NCBI GenBank assembly: GCA_021083345.1
Contig: JAJGRE010000004.1
Span: 124,001-188,000 of the forward strand
Direction of reading: 5' to 3'
Source of the DNA: Calditrichales bacterium MX18-03
GTDB taxonomy: Bacteria > Bacillota > Clostridia > Lutisporales > Lutisporaceae
DNA: 64,000 bases
The position numbers and the translations under genes are program-made. The notes under the pieces are model-generated. The model saw only the letters and a program-made list of their open reading frames with translations. It made no database searches and was not told the DNA's origin. Below are positions 34,419 through 43,367 of this stretch, in pieces; position 1 is the stretch's first letter, and each line of letters starts with the position of its first letter.

Positions 34419-35198
34419 GTGATGCGCATGAGTACCGCAACCTACTCCACCAAGCAACTTGCTGACATGGCCGGCGTGCACCCCAATACCGTCAGACTGT
34501 ATGAGGAATGGGGCTATCTATCGGAAGCTGTGCGAAAGCAGAACAATTACAGGGTTTTCACCGAAAAGCACCTGTATGAGATGCAGCTTGCGCGCGCAGC
34601 CTTGCCTGGCCCATACCCCATTGACGGGAGGCTGGTGCACGGCTTAGTGAAGAAATTTGCAGCCGGTGAAATTGACATAGCAGGCCAAATGGCAGCAGAA
34701 TACCTCAAGCGGGTGGATAACGAGTGGAAAAGGGCGTTGGCGGCTTTGGAAGTGCTTGACAAGTGGTATGCGGACAGACCCGGGGACCGCCACACGGTTG
34801 TCTGCACGACCAGAAAGCAGGCAGCAGCCCGGTTGGGTTTGACAATAGACACGCTGCGGACCTGGGAAAGGAATGAGCTTCTGTTCGTCAACAAGGACGA
34901 GAAGGGAAGAGTGTACTTCTCAGAGTGGGACATGGAAAAGATCATGATCGTCCGGCTCTTGAGAAACTGCGGCTACACCATCGCTGCTCTCAACCGCGTG
35001 CTGGCTGCCGGGGCCGATCTCTCGGCTAAACCGTCGGAAATACTGAAATCCCCCGAGCTGGACTCCGATATCAACTACGTGACCGATCAATATCTGGACT
35101 TCCTATCCAATCATAGTAAGCGTGCTCAGGGGATTATTCAAATGATTTCCGACTATTCGGCCCTGCCTGCTAAAACAGCAGGAGGCTTACAGCCATAA
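34419..35198 (+). CDS. MerR-family regulator with two MerR-type HTH regions
   Basis: The frame starts at GTG 34419 or ATG 34422/34428. An in-frame TGA at 34416-34418 closes a four-codon ORF (ATG 34404) that carries the good GGAGG site, so translation may restart at the TGAGTGATG overlap. The first HTH is TYSTKQLADMAGVHPNTVRL with NNYRVFTEKHL. A second MerR-like HTH (TTRKQAAARLGLTIDTLRTW, then KGRVYFSEWDMEKI) follows at about 130-200. No metal-binding cysteines are seen. Its end overlaps the convergent ZIP transporter gene by 29 bp. Confidence 0.8.
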   Translation: MMRMSTATYSTKQLADMAGVHPNTVRLYEEWGYLSEAVRKQNNYRVFTEKHLYEMQLARAALPGPYPIDGRLVHGLVKKFAAGEIDIAGQMAAEYLKRVDNEWKRALAALEVLDKWYADRPGDRHTVVCTTRKQAAARLGLTIDTLRTWERNELLFVNKDEKGRVYFSEWDMEKIMIVRLLRNCGYTIAALNRVLAAGADLSAKPSEILKSPELDSDINYVTDQYLDFLSNHSKRAQGIIQMISDYSALPAKTAGGLQP

Positions 35199-35988
35199 CC
35201 GCCATACCGCCCACCAGGCCGTATGTGGATAAATGAGGCTCTCCGTATTCCCTGGCAGTAGGCAGCAGCTCATCCAGTGATATGAATACCATAATGCCCG
35301 CCACCAGTGCGAACATGATGCCGAACAGCTCTTCACTGAGAACCGGCATCAGGAATAGATACGCCAGTATAGCACCCAAAGGCTCCGATAGACCCGACAT
35401 GAAGGAGTACCACAATGCCTTCTTCCGGCTTCCGGTAGCGCAGAATATGGGTATCGACACGGCAATTCCCTCAGGAATATTGTGAATGGCAATGGCGATA
35501 GCGATGGCTACGCCTATCTTCGGTTCCCGCAGTGCGGCAATAAATGTTGCAATCCCCTCCGGGAAGTTATGGATGGCTATCGCTGCCGCAGTCAGAATAC
35601 CCATTTTCATCAGTTTTCTTGCATGATGCTTTTCCATGACGCCCGCTGCTATATCCATATCTTCTACTTTGTGTATCTCATGGGGGTTTTCAATAGACGG
35701 AATCAGTTTGTCAATGACACCGATCAAGGCAATCCCGGCAAAAAACGAGATCACCGCCACCCACATGCCTCTTTTCATCCCCATTGAGGCTGTCAGAATA
35801 CGGTTTGCTTCGTGCAGAATCTCCACAAGGGATACGTATATCATGACACCGGCAGAAAAACCCAGTACCATCGATAGCGCTTTTGTATTTGTCCGTTTGG
35901 TGAAAAAAGCCAGTAAGCTTCCCACACCGGTTGAGAGGCCTGCAATGAGCGTTAAGCCGAAGGCGTACAGCAATTCGTGCGAAAACAT
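35170..35988 (-). CDS. zupT: ZIP-family divalent metal (zinc) transporter, ZupT-like
   Basis: The 272-residue protein has eight hydrophobic segments. The metal-binding helices are visible in AIAIHNFPEGIATFIA and AIAIAIHNIPEGIAVS (HNxPEG twice), with a histidine-bearing cytoplasmic loop (MEKHHARKL) between helices 3 and 4. ZIP proteins bring Zn, Fe or Mn into the cytoplasm. The convergent 29-bp overlap with the MerR regulator suggests local interference between the two transcripts, but not that MerR regulates it. Confidence 0.9.
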   Translation of the reverse strand: MFSHELLYAFGLTLIAGLSTGVGSLLAFFTKRTNTKALSMVLGFSAGVMIYVSLVEILHEANRILTASMGMKRGMWVAVISFFAGIALIGVIDKLIPSIENPHEIHKVEDMDIAAGVMEKHHARKLMKMGILTAAAIAIHNFPEGIATFIAALREPKIGVAIAIAIAIHNIPEGIAVSIPIFCATGSRKKALWYSFMSGLSEPLGAILAYLFLMPVLSEELFGIMFALVAGIMVFISLDELLPTAREYGEPHLSTYGLVGGMAVMAVSLLLF

Positions 35989-36155
35989 ACGATTACCCCT
36001 AACCCGGCAGCAGCCGGAAATAGTATTTGGTTGTACAGTTTCCCCTTATATGACAAGTATTTCTACTACCATTATAGTGACAACCATTCGCTTTATCAAC
36101 TTGTCCCACAAACAAAATTATACCGGGACTGCCTCTTCTCTTCCCGCTACGACAC

Positions 36156-36183
36156 GAAAAAACCGCCCTACTGAGCGGTTTTA
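36156..36183. terminator. Terminator overlapping the end of the FMN-binding gene
   Basis: AAACCGC and GCGGTTT form the stem, with T on both strands. The last codons of the FMN-binding protein (KTAQ and stop) lie inside the hairpin. Confidence 0.8.
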
Positions 36184-36584
36184 CTATTCAATGCATTTTC
36201 TATTGCTTTCAGTATTACTTTGCTGCTGGATGTTACTCCAGAAATAACATCAACCTGAAGAGACTGTTTTTCCACTACGTGCTGAGGGATAACCTCCGCC
36301 GGTTTTCCTCGTCCGTTCTTGTGGCTGACCAACCGGATACCGGTAATCCTGTGGTCTTTGACCGAGACTTCCACATCAGCGGCAACCCATATGGCTTCAC
36401 AGTGGCCTGTATAAATCCCATCCGCTGTTTTAGAAAGATCCACATCCTGAATGGTCATTTCCGAAATTATCTGGCGGTACTCCCGCAGCGTCATAAGCTC
36501 CTTGACCATTTTCACTGCGAATAGTCCAGCCAGGATAACGACCACAAGCACAACGGCCATAATCAGCTTTCTTTTCTTTTTCAT
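36168..36584 (-). CDS. Membrane-anchored FMN-binding domain protein
   Basis: The 138 residues start with a basic stretch and one membrane helix (LIMAVVLVVVILAGLF). An FMN_bind domain follows with DGIYTGHCEAIWVAADVEV and the flavin-attachment motif SGVTSSSK. In the family, ApbE links FMN to a Ser/Thr of this motif outside the cytoplasm. It probably takes part in electron transfer at the membrane surface. No Rnf, Nqr or ApbE genes are seen close by. Confidence 0.85.
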   Translation of the reverse strand: MKKKRKLIMAVVLVVVILAGLFAVKMVKELMTLREYRQIISEMTIQDVDLSKTADGIYTGHCEAIWVAADVEVSVKDHRITGIRLVSHKNGRGKPAEVIPQHVVEKQSLQVDVISGVTSSSKVILKAIENALNSKTAQ

Positions 36585-36883
36585 CCTATCTACCCCCTAT
36601 CGGTTTCATGATAACTTGCCTTTAAGCTTTTATACGTATTCCTTATGAATTTGTTTCCATAAATGCCATATTCCGATGCGAGCAGGCAGATTTTATTTCT
36701 TGATTTTTTCCTATCCATGCCCTATAATAGAAAAAATTGTCGCAGAGTGACACATGAAATTAACGTGAACATAATACGTATTTTTAGTCACAATGTTATA
36801 ATGAACTCAATATAATTTAGTAAGCCCCAAATACGCAATCGTACAAGCTCCGATTCCAAACCATTTGATGCTGGAGGTATACT

Positions 36884-38269
36884 ATGATAAAAAGCTACGT
36901 TCTTGATACCAACGTTCTCGTCCACGATCCCCGTTGTTTCTACAACTTCAAGGACAATAACGTCATTATCCCCATCATGGTCATTGAAGAGCTGGACAGC
37001 TTGAAAAAAAGGGACGGCATGATCGGCTTTCACGCCAGAAACGCAGCCCGGGAAATCAACAGGCTTAGGGAATACGGCAGCCTCAGCGAAGGCATCCGAC
37101 TGCCGGAAGGCGGCATGGTCAAAATAGAGCTGGACCATATGGATGAGCTCATCCTTCCGGACGGTCTGAATATATCCAAGGTGGACAACAAGATCCTGGT
37201 GCTGACAAAGAATCTGCAGATTGAAAACGGAGAGCAGCCTACCATTCTGGTGACCAAGGACCTGTACATGTCCATCAAGGCGGACAGCCTGGGCATTATC
37301 GTACAGGATTATGAAAACGATAAAGTAACGGTTGAGGAGATCTATAAAGGCTACACCGAAATGCTGCTGCCATCTGCAGATATCGAAAAGATATTCAAGG
37401 GAGACGGCCTCCGCGCACCGCTTTATACCGATGAAGCCCTATACCCCAATGAGTTTGTTCATATCAAGAGCGCCGACAAGGCGGGCCATGAGGTTCTGAC
37501 CATCTATAACGGCGACAGGATCGTCCCGCTTCGTTATGCCAATAGCTCAGCCTGGGGACTCACACCCATCAACCGGGAGCAGAAAATGGCCTATGAGTTA
37601 TTGATGGATAACAATATCCATTTCGTCACGCTGGCAGGCGGTGCCGGCTCAGGAAAAACCATCCTGTCCACAGCGGTGGCACTGCAGAAGGTCATTGAAG
37701 AAGAAATCTTCAGGAAGCTGATCTTTGTCAAGCCCGTTGTGCCGGCCGGCAATGATATCGGGTATCTGCCGGGTACGGAGGAAGAAAAGCTCAAGCCCTG
37801 GATGGGTTCCTTCTATGATGCCATCGACAACCTCTTCGGCAACAAGTACCGCAAGAAGGAGAAAGAGAAGGAAAAAGAAAAGGGCGGCACCCGCGACAAT
37901 TTCTCCAAGCCCTCCTTTACGGTAGACTCCTTTATCGAGGATTACAGGCAGCACGGCATTATTGAGACTAAAACCTTTACCTATATGCGGGGCAGGACGC
38001 TGTCCGACGCATTGGTCATCGTGGATGAAGCGCAGGAAATCACGCCCCACCTGGCCAAGATGATGCTGACCCGTGCCGGTTTCGGATCCAAGTTCGTATT
38101 CCTTGGGGATCCGACAGACAGCCAGATAGACAACGTCCTGGTGGATGAACGTTCAAACGGTTTGGTTTATACCATTGAAAAAATGAAGCCCTTCAACATT
38201 ACGGGGCATGTGACGCTGAACAAGGTGGAAAGAAGTCCTCTGGCTCAGATTGCAGAAAAGCATATGTGA
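36884..38269 (+). CDS. PIN-domain PhoH-family ATPase
   Basis: GGAGGTATACT precedes the ATG; a TATAAT box lies at 36797-36802 without a clear -35. The 461 residues hold a PIN ribonuclease domain (YVLDTNVLVHDP, VIEELDSLKK, about 1-140) and a PhoH ATPase domain with GGAGSGKT (252-259) and LVIVDEAQEI. A lysine/glutamate run (KKEKEKEKEKGG) is inserted after the Walker A part. Known PIN-PhoH proteins unwind and cleave RNA. The length is usual for the family. Confidence 0.9.
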   Translation: MIKSYVLDTNVLVHDPRCFYNFKDNNVIIPIMVIEELDSLKKRDGMIGFHARNAAREINRLREYGSLSEGIRLPEGGMVKIELDHMDELILPDGLNISKVDNKILVLTKNLQIENGEQPTILVTKDLYMSIKADSLGIIVQDYENDKVTVEEIYKGYTEMLLPSADIEKIFKGDGLRAPLYTDEALYPNEFVHIKSADKAGHEVLTIYNGDRIVPLRYANSSAWGLTPINREQKMAYELLMDNNIHFVTLAGGAGSGKTILSTAVALQKVIEEEIFRKLIFVKPVVPAGNDIGYLPGTEEEKLKPWMGSFYDAIDNLFGNKYRKKEKEKEKEKGGTRDNFSKPSFTVDSFIEDYRQHGIIETKTFTYMRGRTLSDALVIVDEAQEITPHLAKMMLTRAGFGSKFVFLGDPTDSQIDNVLVDERSNGLVYTIEKMKPFNITGHVTLNKVERSPLAQIAEKHM

Positions 38270-38275
38270 AATATG

Positions 38276-38315
38276 GCATCCGATGGCTGTAAAACCATTG
38301 GATGCTTTTATTTTG
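38276..38315 (+). terminator. Terminator of the PhoH gene
   Basis: GCATCCGATGG pairs with CCATTGGATGC, and TTTTATTTT follows. Confidence 0.85.
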
Positions 38316-38399
38316 AGAGTTTGCGTACAAACTCTATGAAGCAGTGGGTGCTTGATAAATCTTCCATAGTCCTTTATCATTAAGAAAAGGAGGTGCGAC

Positions 38400-39824
38400 A
38401 TGAACTACAAACGCTTGTTGGAGCTGATACTTCTGAACCTGGATGAAGGTATCATCGTAACGGATGCTCATGCCAACATTACCTTTTATAAAGAGCCGGC
38501 CACCAATATCAGCGGCATCGACAACAAAACCGCTGCCGGCAAGAACATTCTGGAGGTCTTTCCCGACCTGACGCCGGAAACCAGCACCTTCTATACCGTG
38601 ATTCGGAACAAGAAGCCGTTGATTGAGCATATCCAGCACTATACCAACTACCAGGGAAAGAAGGTATCAACTGTCACCTCTACTATTCCTATCTTCGAAA
38701 ACGGGGAGCTGGTGGGCTGCTTTGAGATTTTTAAGGACCTGACCCAGGTCATGGAGCTGTCGGAAAAGATTATACGTCTGCAGGAGCAGCTGTATCAGAA
38801 GAAAACGGAGGATAAAAAAGCGGAGGGCAGCGATGCCCGCTACTCCTTTGACAGCATTGTGGGAAAGAGCAAAGCGATACAAAGCCTGAAGGACAAAGCA
38901 AGAAAAATAGCCGGAAGCGCTTCTCCCATCCTGATTTATGGAGAAACCGGAACCGGCAAGGAGCTTTTGGTGCAGGCCATCCACAATGCCAATGTCAAGC
39001 GGAAGTGCAAGCCCTTTATTGCACAGAACTGTGCGGCACTGCCCTTCAACCTGCTGGAATCCATCCTTTTCGGCACCGCCTCCGGCAGCTTTACGGGTGC
39101 CAAGGATAATCCGGGATTGTTTGAGCTGGCAGACGGCGGCACACTTTTTCTGGATGAAATCAATGCCTTGGACATTGAGCTGCAGGCCAAACTGCTGAGA
39201 GTCCTGCAGGATGGTGTGGTCAGGCGGGTCGGGAGCACCAGGACCAAGTCCGTGGATGTGCGGATCATTGCCGCTACCAACGTAGATCCTGTCCTGCTGG
39301 TGCAGAAAAGGCTGCTGCGTCAGGACCTTTACTACAGGCTCAATGTCATCTATCTGGAGGTTCCGCCTCTCCGGGAACGGAAAGAGGATATCCTCCTCTT
39401 GGCCGAGCATTTCATCGAGAAGAACAACGAAAAGCTGGGCAAATCCGTCAAGGGCCTGTCCCAGGAGGTCCGTCAGGCGCTGGTGGAATACCCCTGGCCG
39501 GGAAATGTGCGGGAGCTGGAGCATTGGATAGAAAGCGCCATGAACCTGGTGGAGAAGGACATCATCACCATGGATGCCGTCCAATACCATTTTGATAAGC
39601 GGATCGCTCTGTCAAACGGGCAGGTTCAGAAAACCGAAGCCGCTGACGGACCGGTTGATCTCTCCTTGGCCGTCAGCCAGTTTGAAAAGGAGCTGATTGT
39701 CAAAGCCTTGAAGGATACCAACGGCAACATCTCAAAGGCGGCAAGAGCGTTGAATCTGCCGAAGCAGACGCTTCACAACAAAATAAAAAAGCACGATATC
39801 CGGACCGAGGTAGAAGTTTATTGA
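38400..39824 (+). CDS. PAS-domain sigma-54-dependent activator (RocR/NtrC type)
   Basis: AAAGGAGG precedes the start. The 474 residues contain a PAS domain (about 8-120), a short coiled coil, an AAA+ domain with GETGTGKE (about 181) and the sigma-54 contact loop GSFTGA, then a Fis-type HTH (ISKAARALNLPKQTLHNKIK). The PAS domain probably senses a small molecule, since no receiver domain is present. A sigma-54 promoter lies 146 bp downstream, before the glycyl radical operon, so this protein is its likely activator. Confidence 0.93.
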   Translation: MNYKRLLELILLNLDEGIIVTDAHANITFYKEPATNISGIDNKTAAGKNILEVFPDLTPETSTFYTVIRNKKPLIEHIQHYTNYQGKKVSTVTSTIPIFENGELVGCFEIFKDLTQVMELSEKIIRLQEQLYQKKTEDKKAEGSDARYSFDSIVGKSKAIQSLKDKARKIAGSASPILIYGETGTGKELLVQAIHNANVKRKCKPFIAQNCAALPFNLLESILFGTASGSFTGAKDNPGLFELADGGTLFLDEINALDIELQAKLLRVLQDGVVRRVGSTRTKSVDVRIIAATNVDPVLLVQKRLLRQDLYYRLNVIYLEVPPLRERKEDILLLAEHFIEKNNEKLGKSVKGLSQEVRQALVEYPWPGNVRELEHWIESAMNLVEKDIITMDAVQYHFDKRIALSNGQVQKTEAADGPVDLSLAVSQFEKELIVKALKDTNGNISKAARALNLPKQTLHNKIKKHDIRTEVEVY

Positions 39825-39830
39825 TATGAC

Positions 39831-39888
39831 GTACCATATTTGAGACACATCTCCTATTTAGGGACGATTTTTGTACCAAATCTGGTAC
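39831..39888 (+). promoter_or_regulatory. Candidate upstream activator sites
   Basis: GTACCAAATCTGGTAC (39873-39888) is a perfect inverted repeat. A related GTACCATATTTGAG begins at 39831, 42 bp away, about four turns. They lie about 80-140 bp before the sigma-54 promoter, the usual place for enhancer sites. Confidence 0.6.
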
Positions 39889-39969
39889 TTATTATTTTTG
39901 CCCACTTCCCGCTTTCTCAAAACGGCTCACAAGCTGCTACAGCAACTTTCTGGCGTCCTCTACCAATGC

Positions 39970-39985
39970 TGGCATACATATTGCT
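39970..39985 (+). promoter_or_regulatory. Sigma-54 promoter of the glycyl radical operon
   Basis: TGGCATACATATTGCT fits the -24/-12 consensus, with GG and GC ten bases apart. It lies 45 bp upstream of the activase start. Confidence 0.82.
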
Positions 39986-40029
39986 TAATATGTAGTTGCA
40001 AACATACTGCAAAATAACGAGGTGATATT

Positions 40030-40935
40030 TTGTGTAACGGCAACATCTTCAATATACAGCGCTATGCCCTCCACGACGGACCCGGCATCCGCACCACCGT
40101 ATTCCTGAAGGGCTGCCCCCTTCGGTGCACCTGGTGCCACAACCCTGAGAGCCAGGCCTTTTCTCCTGAGCTGCTTTTTTACGGCAAACGGTGCATTGGC
40201 TGCGGTCTTTGCCTGAAAGTCTGCAAGAGCGGTGCAATTGCAGCAGAGAGCAGTACAGCACCCACCGACAGAAACAAGTGCAGCCTGTGCGGCAGGTGTG
40301 CCGGCCTATGTCCCACCAAGGCAAGGGAAATGGCAGGCGAGCAGGTCACCGCTGATTATGTGATCAGCCAGCTGGAGAGGGACCGGATTTTTTATGATGA
40401 GTCCAAAGGCGGCGCGACCTTTTCAGGTGGTGAGCCCCTGTCACAGCCAGAATTCCTTCTGGCACTCCTCGTGAAATGCAAAGCGGGGGATATCCACACG
40501 ACTGTGGACACCTGCGGGTTCGCACCCACAGAGGTCATCCAATCAGTCAGTGCCTATACGGACCTGTTCCTTTATGATCTCAAGCTTGCGGATGATGCAA
40601 AGCACCAGCAATATACCGGTGTTTCCAACAGGCAGATCATCGACAACCTCGCAGCCCTGCTGAGCCTTGGCAAACGTGTGTTCCTAAGGCTTCCGATGAT
40701 TCCGGGAATCAATGACAGCCCGGAGGACATTCGCGCTATGGCTGAATTGATCCGCAAGCTGCCAGCTGCCGAGCAGATCAACCTGCTGCCTTACCACAAC
40801 ACCGGCAATGAAAAATACAAGCGTCTCAATAAGCCGGAAGTTTTTCCGGATATACAGGTGCCCTCGGCGGGACAAGTCAAGCAGATAGCGGACCAGTACC
40901 TTTCCTACGGTATAAATGTAAAAATAGGAGGTTGA
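40030..40935 (+). CDS. Glycyl radical enzyme activating protein (radical SAM)
   Basis: The start is TTG with GAGGTGAT upstream. In the 301 residues, GCPLRCTWCHNPES holds the radical SAM cluster cysteines (29, 33, 36). Two ferredoxin-like clusters follow (CIGCGLCLKVC and CSLCGRCAGLCP), as in activases of dehydratase-type glycyl radical enzymes. GGATFSGGEPL binds the methionine part of SAM. It abstracts hydrogen from the glycine of the enzyme encoded four bases downstream. By partner it would be the HypD activase. Confidence 0.93.
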   Translation: MCNGNIFNIQRYALHDGPGIRTTVFLKGCPLRCTWCHNPESQAFSPELLFYGKRCIGCGLCLKVCKSGAIAAESSTAPTDRNKCSLCGRCAGLCPTKAREMAGEQVTADYVISQLERDRIFYDESKGGATFSGGEPLSQPEFLLALLVKCKAGDIHTTVDTCGFAPTEVIQSVSAYTDLFLYDLKLADDAKHQQYTGVSNRQIIDNLAALLSLGKRVFLRLPMIPGINDSPEDIRAMAELIRKLPAAEQINLLPYHNTGNEKYKRLNKPEVFPDIQVPSAGQVKQIADQYLSYGINVKIGG

Positions 40936-40939
40936 AAAA

Positions 40940-43300
40940 ATGAATGACCGAGTAGCCGGACTGCGGCAGCAAAGCCTGGACCAAGTGCCCACCCTCACCA
41001 TCGAGCGTGCAAAAATCGTTACCGATACGTATAAGAAAGTTGCCGGAACCGTATCCATCCCGGTGCTGCGGGCTATGACCTTCAAAGCACTGATGGAGAA
41101 TAAGGCCATCTGCATCAACGACGGTGAGTTGATTGTGGGTGAAAGAGGCGCAGCGCCCAAGGCCACACCCACCTATCCGGAGCTTTGCTGCCATTCCCTG
41201 GAGGATTTTGATGTCATCGACAAGCGGGAGAAGATTTTTTTCAGGGTAAGCGACGATGCAAAGCGGATTCAAACCGAAGAGATCATCCCCTATTGGCGTG
41301 GAAAGTCCATGCGGGAATTGATCTTCTCCCAGATGTCCCAGGAGTGGAAGGATTGCTACAACGCCGGCATTTTTACCGAGTTCATGGAGCAAAGGGCACC
41401 GGGGCATACGGTAGGCGATGACAAGATCTATCGAAAAGGTTTTATCCAGTTCAAAGAGGATATAAAGAGAGAGCTGAATGCGTTGGATTATATCAACGAC
41501 ATGGATGCCTATACCAAGCAGGAAGAGCTGAAGGCCATGCTGATCTGCTGTGATGCCATTATGATCTACGCAAAGCGTCATGCGGAAAAGGCCTTGGAGC
41601 TTGCCAGTACGGAGAAGAATCCTGCAAGGAAAGCGGAGCTGCTGAAGATTGCAGAGGTCTGCAGCCATGTGCCGGCAAACCCGCCCCGCACCTTCTGGGA
41701 AGCACTGCAGGCATACTGGTTCGTGCACCTGGGTGTCATCACCGAGCTCAATACCTGGGATGCCTATTGCCCAGGCCGCTTGGACCAGCACTTGCACCCC
41801 TTCTACAAGAAGGAGCTTGAGGCAGGCACTTTGACGCCGGAGCAGGCAAAAGAGCTGCTGCAGCTTTTCTGGATCAAATTCAACAACCAGCCGGCACCGC
41901 CCAAGGTGGGCATCACATTGAAGGAAAGCGGCACCTATACCGATTTTGCCAATATCAACAGCGGCGGCCTGAAAGCCGACGGCTCCGATGGTGTCAACGA
42001 TGTCACCTACATGGTGCTGGATGTCATTGATGAGATGCGTCTGCTGCAGCCCAGCTCCAACATACAGCTCAGCAAAAAGAACCCTGACCGCTTCCTGAAG
42101 CGGACCGCCGACATCATCAAGAAGGGCTGGGGGCAGCCCTCCATCTTCAATGCCGACTCGGTCATCGAGGAACTGGTGCGGCAGGGCAAGCGCATTGAGG
42201 ACGCCCGCTGCGGCGGCACCAGCGGCTGTGTCGAGGCGGGTGCTTTCGGCAAGGAAGCTTACATCCTGACCGGCTATTTCAACCTTGTCAAGGTAATGGA
42301 AATAACCCTTCACAATGGAACGGACCCCCGGACAGGTGAAAAGCTCGGAATCGAGACCGGCGACCCCAAGGGCTTTGAAAGCTTCGAAGCTTTGCTGGAA
42401 GCCTACAAGAAGCAGCTGCACCACTTTATTGAGATCAAGATCCGGGGCAACAACCTGATCGAAAAGCTATACGCCGATCTGATGCCGTCCCCCTTCCTGT
42501 CGATCCTGACCGATGACTGCATCAAGAAGGGCAAGGACTACAATGCCGGCGGCGCCAGGTATAACTCCAACTACATCCAGGGTGTGGGGATCGGTACGCT
42601 GACCGACAGCTTCGCAGCCATCAAGCTCCATATTTTTGACAGCAAGACCCTCTCGATGGAAGCCCTGCTGAAATGCCTTGAAGAAGATTATGAGGGGCAA
42701 GAAGCATACCGGCAGCTTTTCCTGAACAGGACGCCCAAATACGGCAACGATGATGATTATGCCGACGATATTATGAAAACACTGTTTGATATTTACTATA
42801 ACGAGGTAAACGGCAGAAAAACCGTGAAAGGCGGCACCTACCGTATCGACATGCTCCCCACGACCTGCCATGTATACTTCGGCTCCGTTACAGGCGCTAC
42901 ACCGGACGGCCGCAAGGCATGGCAGCCGCAGTCCGAGGGTATTTCTCCCGTGCAGGGCACCGACACCGGCGGACCTACCTCAGTGGTCAAGTCCGCTGCC
43001 AAGATGGACCATATCCGTACCGGCGGCACACTGCTGAACCTGAAGTTCACGCCGGGACTTTTGCAGGACGAAGAAGGCATCAGCAAGCTGACGCATTTGG
43101 TCCGCAGCTACTTCAAGCTGGACGGCCACCACATCCAGTTCAATGTGGTCAATGCAGATACCCTGAGGAAGGCGCAAAAGAATCCTGAAGCTTACAAGGA
43201 CCTGATCGTCCGTGTTGCAGGCTACAGCGACTACTTCTGCGACCTGGGCGAAGCATTGCAGGAAGAGATCATTACCCGTACCGAGCATAAGACATTCTAG
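40940..43300 (+). CDS. hypD: Glycyl radical dehydratase, HypD-like (trans-4-hydroxy-L-proline dehydratase)
   Basis: AGGAGG precedes the ATG. The 786-residue protein has the radical site RVAGYSDYF (Gly761) and thiyl cysteine in GGTSGCVE (Cys430, with Glu432), the signature of dehydratases and not of pyruvate formate-lyase. His156 (APGHTV) and Asp274 (NTWDAY) also fit. All these positions are four lower than the C. difficile HypD residues as I remember them. HypD removes water from 4-hydroxyproline to give pyrroline-5-carboxylate, which ProC reduces to proline. No proC lies in this window. A related dehydratase with another substrate is still possible. Confidence 0.82.
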   Translation: MNDRVAGLRQQSLDQVPTLTIERAKIVTDTYKKVAGTVSIPVLRAMTFKALMENKAICINDGELIVGERGAAPKATPTYPELCCHSLEDFDVIDKREKIFFRVSDDAKRIQTEEIIPYWRGKSMRELIFSQMSQEWKDCYNAGIFTEFMEQRAPGHTVGDDKIYRKGFIQFKEDIKRELNALDYINDMDAYTKQEELKAMLICCDAIMIYAKRHAEKALELASTEKNPARKAELLKIAEVCSHVPANPPRTFWEALQAYWFVHLGVITELNTWDAYCPGRLDQHLHPFYKKELEAGTLTPEQAKELLQLFWIKFNNQPAPPKVGITLKESGTYTDFANINSGGLKADGSDGVNDVTYMVLDVIDEMRLLQPSSNIQLSKKNPDRFLKRTADIIKKGWGQPSIFNADSVIEELVRQGKRIEDARCGGTSGCVEAGAFGKEAYILTGYFNLVKVMEITLHNGTDPRTGEKLGIETGDPKGFESFEALLEAYKKQLHHFIEIKIRGNNLIEKLYADLMPSPFLSILTDDCIKKGKDYNAGGARYNSNYIQGVGIGTLTDSFAAIKLHIFDSKTLSMEALLKCLEEDYEGQEAYRQLFLNRTPKYGNDDDYADDIMKTLFDIYYNEVNGRKTVKGGTYRIDMLPTTCHVYFGSVTGATPDGRKAWQPQSEGISPVQGTDTGGPTSVVKSAAKMDHIRTGGTLLNLKFTPGLLQDEEGISKLTHLVRSYFKLDGHHIQFNVVNADTLRKAQKNPEAYKDLIVRVAGYSDYFCDLGEALQEEIITRTEHKTF

Positions 43301-43325
43301 CGTATGTCATCCTAAAGTAAAATTT

Positions 43326-43358
43326 AAGGCTGCCCTGAATCACTCAGGGCAGCCTTTG
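43326..43358. terminator. Bidirectional terminator between convergent operons
   Basis: A 13-bp perfect stem (AAGGCTGCCCTGA with its complement) has a five-base loop and T-rich flanks. It serves the hypD-like gene and the RbsD-like gene. Confidence 0.88.
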
Positions 43359-43367
43359 TTCATTTGC

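Noticed and set aside
38667-39590. Minus-strand frame of 307 codons opposite the sigma-54 activator
   Set aside because: The plus strand is a clear AAA+ activator; the antisense frame shows no motif or ribosome site.
40877-42424. Long minus-strand reading frame of 515 codons opposite the glycyl radical gene
   Set aside because: It is a by-product of codon bias in hypD. The plus strand has a full-length family protein with catalytic motifs, and the minus frame has no recognisable domain.
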